From the NCBI GenBank assembly GCA_049317725.1, contig JBMOHS010000171.1:1-8306 (forward strand): DNA of 8,306 nucleotides, read 5' to 3'. The translations under genes were made by a program, and so were the position numbers. Below, piece after piece: positions 6,400 through 8,306 of this stretch. Under the pieces are notes generated by a model, which saw nothing but the letters and a program-made list of their open reading frames with translations, was not told the DNA's origin and did not search any database. Within the stretch, counting starts at the first letter, position 1. The number at the start of each line of letters is the position of its first letter. The DNA is from CAIOZW01 sp049317725. Lineage in GTDB: Bacteria; Acidobacteriota; Blastocatellia; RBC074.

Positions 6400-6426
6400 T
6401 GCTAGGATGCGTTGCACGAATGAAAC
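6400..6426 (+). promoter_or_regulatory. candidate extended -10 promoter and overlapping operator of umuDC
   Basis: TGCTAGGAT (6400-6408) fits the extended -10 pattern TG-N-TANNNT, which can work without a good -35 box; none is obvious upstream. The predicted transcription start falls in the imperfect dyad GTTGCACGAATGAAAC (6411-6426), whose arms GTT-N-CA and TG-N-AAC are symmetric (10 of 16 bases). An operator across the start site is where an SOS repressor such as LexA would act, and umuDC operons are usually LexA-controlled. The E. coli consensus CTGT-N8-ACAG is not present, so the identity of the regulator is inference. Confidence 0.4.
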
Positions 6427-6486
6427 AGCGTGTCAGGTTTGGCCAGAAAGAAGAGATGAAAAGAAGAGAGGAGAGGAAGAGACGAG

Positions 6487-6897
6487 GTGAGCGAAGAGGA
6501 GTGGGAAGGGGAAGGGGCAGAGGAGCGGACGGCGGTCGGGTTTCCGTCACCGGCGGAGATGGACCGGCGGGGGCGGCTGGATCTCGGTCGGTATCTGGTA
6601 CGGCGGCCCGGGACGACCTTCTTTGCGCGGATGGAGGGGGAGTCGCTGCGGGGGGAGGGAATTGAGGAGGGAGATCTGCTGGTGATCGACCGTGCGGAGC
6701 CGATGGTCGTTGGGCAGATGGTCGCGGTGCGGGTCGGCGAAGAGATGCTGGTGCGCCGGGTCGAGCGGCGGGAGCGGGGCTGGGCGCTGGTCGCGGCGGG
6801 GCAACCGGTGATTCTGCTGGAGGGGGCAGGGGAGGAAGAGGCGGCGCAGGGTTGGGAGTACTGGGGGCGGGTTCTCTTCTCGATCCGCGCCTTTTGA
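6487..6897 (+). CDS. umuD: UmuD-like S24 protein lacking the catalytic lysine
   Basis: A 136-residue partner subunit of the error-prone DNA polymerase V. In E. coli, UmuD cuts itself between Cys24 and Gly25 on RecA filaments using Ser60 and Lys97, and the shortened form activates UmuC. Here GFPSP (18-22) marks the equivalent cleavage region with Val17-Gly18 as the bond. MEGESL (49-54) gives the nucleophile Ser53, and EEGDLLVID (60-68) is the conserved strand that follows. At the lysine position the sequence reads VRR (89-91), so Arg90 replaces Lys97. The whole protein contains no Lys, His or Cys, leaving no usual general base. The arm before Gly18 is 17 residues, shorter than the 24 of E. coli, and strongly acidic (MSEEEWEGEGAEER). 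The start is GTG with GAGGA nine nt upstream. The frame is closed by TGA at 6457 and no ATG lies between. It overlaps a purine tract and is 18 bp from umuC. Family identity is good; self-cleavage is doubtful. Confidence 0.85.
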   Translation: MSEEEWEGEGAEERTAVGFPSPAEMDRRGRLDLGRYLVRRPGTTFFARMEGESLRGEGIEEGDLLVIDRAEPMVVGQMVAVRVGEEMLVRRVERRERGWALVAAGQPVILLEGAGEEEAAQGWEYWGRVLFSIRAF

Positions 6898-6915
6898 GCT
6901 TTTGCGGAGGAGTGC

Positions 6916-8187
6916 ATGGTGACGGGGATTGCGCTGATCGATGCCAACAACTTCTATGTCTCGTGTGAGCGGGTCTTCGATCCGCGGTTGGTCGGGCGGC
7001 CGGTGGTCGTCCTCTCGAACAATGACGGGTGCGTCATCGCCCGTTCGGCGGAGGCGAAGGCGCTGGGGATCGAGATGGGGGCGCCTGTTTTCCAGATCGA
7101 GTCGTTGCTGGCCACGGCGGCGGTCGAGGTCCGGTCGAGCAATTACGAGCTCTACGCCGACCTCTCGGCGCGCCTGATGGAGGTCCTCGAAGACTTTTCG
7201 CCGGCCCTCGAGATCTACTCGATCGACGAGGCCTTTCTCTTGCTGGAGGGAGAGACGGTGGAGGAGTTGAGTGAGATCGGGCGGGCGATGCGGGAGCGCG
7301 TGCGGCGGTACACGGGGCTGCCCGTCTCGGTGGGGATTGCCGAGACGAAGACGCTGGCCAAGGTCGCCAACCATCTCGCCAAGCGGTCGGCGCGGGCCCG
7401 CTCGGTTCTCAACCTGATCGACTCCCCGCATCTCGACTTGGCCCTCGACCGCACTCCGATCGGGGAGGTCTGGGGGATTGGCCGCCGCCATGCGGCCCGC
7501 CTTCTCTCCTATGGCATCGAGACAGCCCTTCGCTTTCGCCACGCCGACGATGCCTGGGTCCGCCAGAAGATGACGGTCACGGGCTTGCGGACCCTCCACG
7601 AGCTGCGCGGCATTCGCTGCCTGCCGATCGGGGAGAGCCACCCACCGGCCCACAGCCTCGTCGTCTCCCGCTCTTTTGGGGAAGGGGTTTCGTCGATCGA
7701 GGAGCTGCGCTCGGCCTTGGCCTACTTCACCACCCGCGGTGCGGAGAAGCTCCGGCGGCGCCGGCTCGCCGCGGCGGCGGTGACGATCTTTGCCCGAACT
7801 GGCCGATTCCAGTCGACGCGACAGCCCGCCTATAGTGGCTCGGCAACTGCCGATCTGGGATTGGCGACCGACAGCACGCGCGAACTGATGGCCACGGTCC
7901 AGGGACTGCTGCCGACGCTCTATCGGCCTGGGTGCTCGTATCACAAGGCCGGCGTGCTCTTCACCGGTCTCAGCGACCCGCGGACCGCTCCACTGCGACT
8001 CTGGGAGACACAGCGCTTCGAGCACGAGCGGACCCTCATGCAGCAGATCGACGCCTTGAATGCTCGCCACGGACAGGATACAGTGCGCTGCGGACTCTTT
8101 CCCGCCGAAGAGCGCTGGCGGGCCCGCCTCGGGCGCCGCTCTCCGCGCTATACGACGCAGTGGAAAGAGCTGATGCGCGTCTCCTGA
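6916..8187 (+). CDS. umuC: UmuC, Y-family translesion DNA polymerase V catalytic subunit
   Basis: A 423-residue polymerase that copies past damaged bases at the cost of mutations; E. coli UmuC has 422 residues. The palm carries the metal-binding acids Asp9 (IDANNFY) and Asp104-Glu105 (YSIDEAF). The fingers hold VVLSNNDGCVIARSAEAKALG (about 31-51), and SSNYELYAD (74-82) is typical of UmuC. TKTLAKVANHLAK (144-156) and the helix-hairpin-helix WGIGRR (186-191) follow. The little-finger domain includes SRSFGEG (251-257) and ends in SPRYTTQWKELMRV as in E. coli. The expected beta-clamp motif, QLNLF in E. coli, aligns with PLRLW (359-363). GGAGGAG (6906-6912) precedes ATG 6916; a GTG at 6919 is an alternative start that would remove one residue. 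Spacing to umuD is 18 bp, so the two form an operon, presumably induced by DNA damage. Confidence 0.96.
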   Translation: MVTGIALIDANNFYVSCERVFDPRLVGRPVVVLSNNDGCVIARSAEAKALGIEMGAPVFQIESLLATAAVEVRSSNYELYADLSARLMEVLEDFSPALEIYSIDEAFLLLEGETVEELSEIGRAMRERVRRYTGLPVSVGIAETKTLAKVANHLAKRSARARSVLNLIDSPHLDLALDRTPIGEVWGIGRRHAARLLSYGIETALRFRHADDAWVRQKMTVTGLRTLHELRGIRCLPIGESHPPAHSLVVSRSFGEGVSSIEELRSALAYFTTRGAEKLRRRRLAAAAVTIFARTGRFQSTRQPAYSGSATADLGLATDSTRELMATVQGLLPTLYRPGCSYHKAGVLFTGLSDPRTAPLRLWETQRFEHERTLMQQIDALNARHGQDTVRCGLFPAEERWRARLGRRSPRYTTQWKELMRVS

Positions 8188-8306
8188 TCTTCTGGCCTCG
8201 GTGCCTCTGGAGGAGGTCTGGACTTTGGACACTTCGTGGCCAAAAGTGGGTATTTCCACCAGCGCCCCAACGGGGCGCCGCATACCAGCCCAGGGTGCAA
8301 CTTGTG
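8188..8306. other. non-coding DNA after umuC with hairpins
   Basis: No gene is visible in this terminal 119 bp. It holds a hairpin at 8224-8244 (TTTGG / CCAAA with an inner CAC / GTG around TTC, one mismatch), a small GTGG / CCAC stem (8246-8259), and the start of a REP-like element from 8262. Neither the 8224-8244 nor the 8246-8259 hairpin is followed by a T-run. The first may still contribute to ending the umuDC transcript. Confidence 0.5.
8262..8306. repeat. REP-type intergenic palindromic element, cut by the window end
   Basis: GCGCCCC (8262-8268) and GGGGCGC (8272-8278) form a perfect seven-bp stem around AAC. It is followed by GCATACCAGCCCAGGGTGCAAC, the left half of what is normally a second stem (CCCAGGG ... 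CCCTGGG). The pairing of a GCCCC-N-GGGGC hairpin with a CAGCCCAGGG segment is a pattern I recognise from abundant intergenic repeats in Acidobacteriota, Planctomycetota and relatives, some moved by REP-associated tyrosine transposases. The other half lies outside the window. Confidence 0.5.

Larger units (their letters stand above)
6214..6486. promoter_or_regulatory. divergent control region between ptrB and umuD
   Basis: A 273-bp non-coding stretch serving both directions. From left to right it holds the GA-rich ribosome-binding site of ptrB (6217-6230, minus strand), a leftward promoter candidate (6303-6331), a 13-bp palindrome GGCACCGGGTGCC (6336-6348), a rightward extended -10 promoter (6400-6408) with an overlapping dyad (6411-6426), and the start of a purine tract leading into umuD. 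The palindrome at 6336-6348 lies just upstream of the leftward -35 element and could be a repressor or activator site. No protein is suggested by the sequence. Confidence 0.6.

Noticed and set aside
6547..8283. 578-codon minus-strand frame antisense to umuDC
   Set aside because: Low-complexity Arg/Pro/Leu-rich translation opposite a well-supported operon.

Overview
The window is about 8.3 kb of moderately GC-rich bacterial chromosome. Secretion signals, a probable lipoprotein signal and a periplasmic-type TPR protein point to a Gram-negative cell. The lysine-poor, arginine-rich proteins and the secreted helical protein recall Acidobacteriota, but that placement is a guess from protein style and nothing here proves it.

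Layout. (1) Positions 1-800 hold a degraded toxin-antitoxin locus. An intact AbrB/MazE-type antitoxin (122-349) is followed at the expected spacing by what looks like the two ends of a Doc (death-on-curing) toxin gene. Its middle has been replaced by a dispersed intergenic repeat and an adjacent 9-bp inverted repeat. (2) Positions 801-2585 encode an exported protein of about 15 tetratricopeptide repeats. (3) A leftward three-gene cluster reads from 6213 down to 2593: an oligopeptidase B-like S9A peptidase with a probable lipoprotein signal, a secreted helical protein of unknown function built from two copies of one module, and the mechanosensitive channel MscL. MscL converges on the TPR gene with 7 bp between stop codons. 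(4) Positions 6214-6486 are a divergent control region. (5) umuD and umuC (6487-8187) form a translesion-synthesis operon on the plus strand. (6) The window ends in hairpin-rich non-coding DNA that resembles a REP-type intergenic element.

The most notable points are these. The UmuD homologue keeps the S24-fold serine but has no lysine, histidine or cysteine anywhere, so the canonical Ser-Lys self-cleavage dyad is absent. Its N-terminal arm is short, acidic and encoded in an almost pure purine tract. The partner UmuC has intact catalytic acids but a degenerate clamp-binding motif (PLRLW where E. coli has QLNLF). Together they suggest a DNA polymerase V that is not controlled by RecA-stimulated cleavage of UmuD. 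The other strong observations are the fossil Doc toxin beside its intact antitoxin and the gap-free internal duplication in the secreted helical protein.

I see no CRISPR array, tRNA, rRNA, complete insertion sequence or phage gene. Several very long open frames lie antisense to the real genes (918 codons at 3403-6159, 588 at 738-2504, 578 at 6547-8283). I treat them as codon-usage shadows.
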